Shown piece by piece: positions 20,834-21,119 of a stretch of DNA of 21,119 nt. Every line of letters starts with the position of its first letter. The stretch's first letter is position 1. Location: IMG/VR virus record IMGVR_UViG_3300007345_000359, positions 1-21,119 of that record. One strand, written 5' to 3'. Source of the stretch: a virus. The notes beneath the pieces are model-generated. The model searched no databases, was not told the DNA's origin, and was given only the letters and a program-made list of their open reading frames with translations. The translations under genes were made by a program, and so were the position numbers.

Positions 20834-21119
20834 TTATTTAACTGATGATGAGCCAAAGTAGAACCCTACGATGGCTAATACTGTTTGTCTAATCTCGGGC
20901 AGTATTACATACCCGTGTAAAGTCTGGTAGCTTGTTCCCTTTACGAAACCGAACCACTTGCTGTACTCATCCGCTACTGTAACACCTTCGCCACTGTGAG
21001 CCAATAGGAATGGAGCAATGATAGCTCCGAACATTACAGTACCTACGATGAACCTACGGACTATAGCACCACCGTCTCCACCTCTTTTGTCCGCTGCATC
21101 CGCACTAGCATCCGCTGAC
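20834..21119 (-). CDS. 3TM-holin-like protein, 5' end outside the window
   Basis: The open frame runs leftward from the window edge (about 95 codons visible) to the stop at 20834. An internal ATG at 21034 exists, but the frame continues upstream without stop through ASADAADKRGGDGG and AIVRRFIVGTVMFG, so the true start is outside. Two hydrophobic segments are seen: IVGTVMFGAIIAPFLLAHSG and ILPEIRQTVLAIVGFYFGSSSVK. The FYFGSSSVK end matches the YFGSR-K type end of GTA/3TM holins that carry endolysin across the membrane. No endolysin is in the window. Confidence 0.6.
   Translation of the reverse strand, partial: SADASADAADKRGGDGGAIVRRFIVGTVMFGAIIAPFLLAHSGEGVTVADEYSKWFGFVKGTSYQTLHGYVILPEIRQTVLAIVGFYFGSSSVK

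Overview
The window is part of a tailed-phage genome, most likely a marine podovirus-like phage or an environmental relative. No integrase, rRNA, tRNA gene, transposon or CRISPR array is visible. The DNA is AT-rich, genes are packed with 1-4 nt start/stop overlaps (ATGA, TAATG), and all three stop codons end genes. The two arms run toward each other and meet at a terminator near 7460-7519.

Left arm (1-7380, plus strand): a set of tiny unrecognised early genes, a terminator and a palindrome-rich promoter (521-604), then more small genes including an Api92/DUF1281-like protein. The DNA recombination/replication module follows: a RecB-family PD-(D/E)XK exonuclease, an endonuclease VII-like HNH resolvase, an ERF-type annealing protein, an excisionase-like HTH protein, a small protein with an SSB-like acidic tip, an Nmad1-type protein, a terminator, and a DnaB-like replicative helicase. 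The exonuclease, annealing protein and SSB-like protein together resemble a Red-type recombination set. The polymerase, primase, terminase, portal and capsid genes are not in the window.

Right arm (minus strand, read from 21119 down to 7519): a partial holin-like gene, a long acidic protein, a small membrane protein and a protein ending in a PEP-CTERM-like tripartite tail. Next is a cassette of very small, strongly basic proteins (46, 54, 78, 35, 78 and 152 aa), then a 765-aa tail protein, a 315-aa fibre-like protein, a 154-aa hypothetical, two probable internal virion proteins (290 and 206 aa) and an 1824-aa polyvalent/ejection-type protein with an HELMH metalloprotease motif. This arm looks like the lysis and virion genes.

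Host evidence is indirect. Many genes start after an AT-rich leader such as AATAATTATG with no Shine-Dalgarno, as is common for phages of Bacteroidota and some other phyla. The PEP-CTERM-like tail would instead point to an exosortase-bearing host such as Verrucomicrobiota. These clues do not agree and the host is left open.

The most unusual non-coding signals are: a compact three-way-junction RNA candidate between the convergent arms, with its own TATAAT and terminator (7383-7519); a 12-bp terminator-like hairpin that contains the exonuclease start codon (2925-2958); and palindromes inside the early promoter (563-604).
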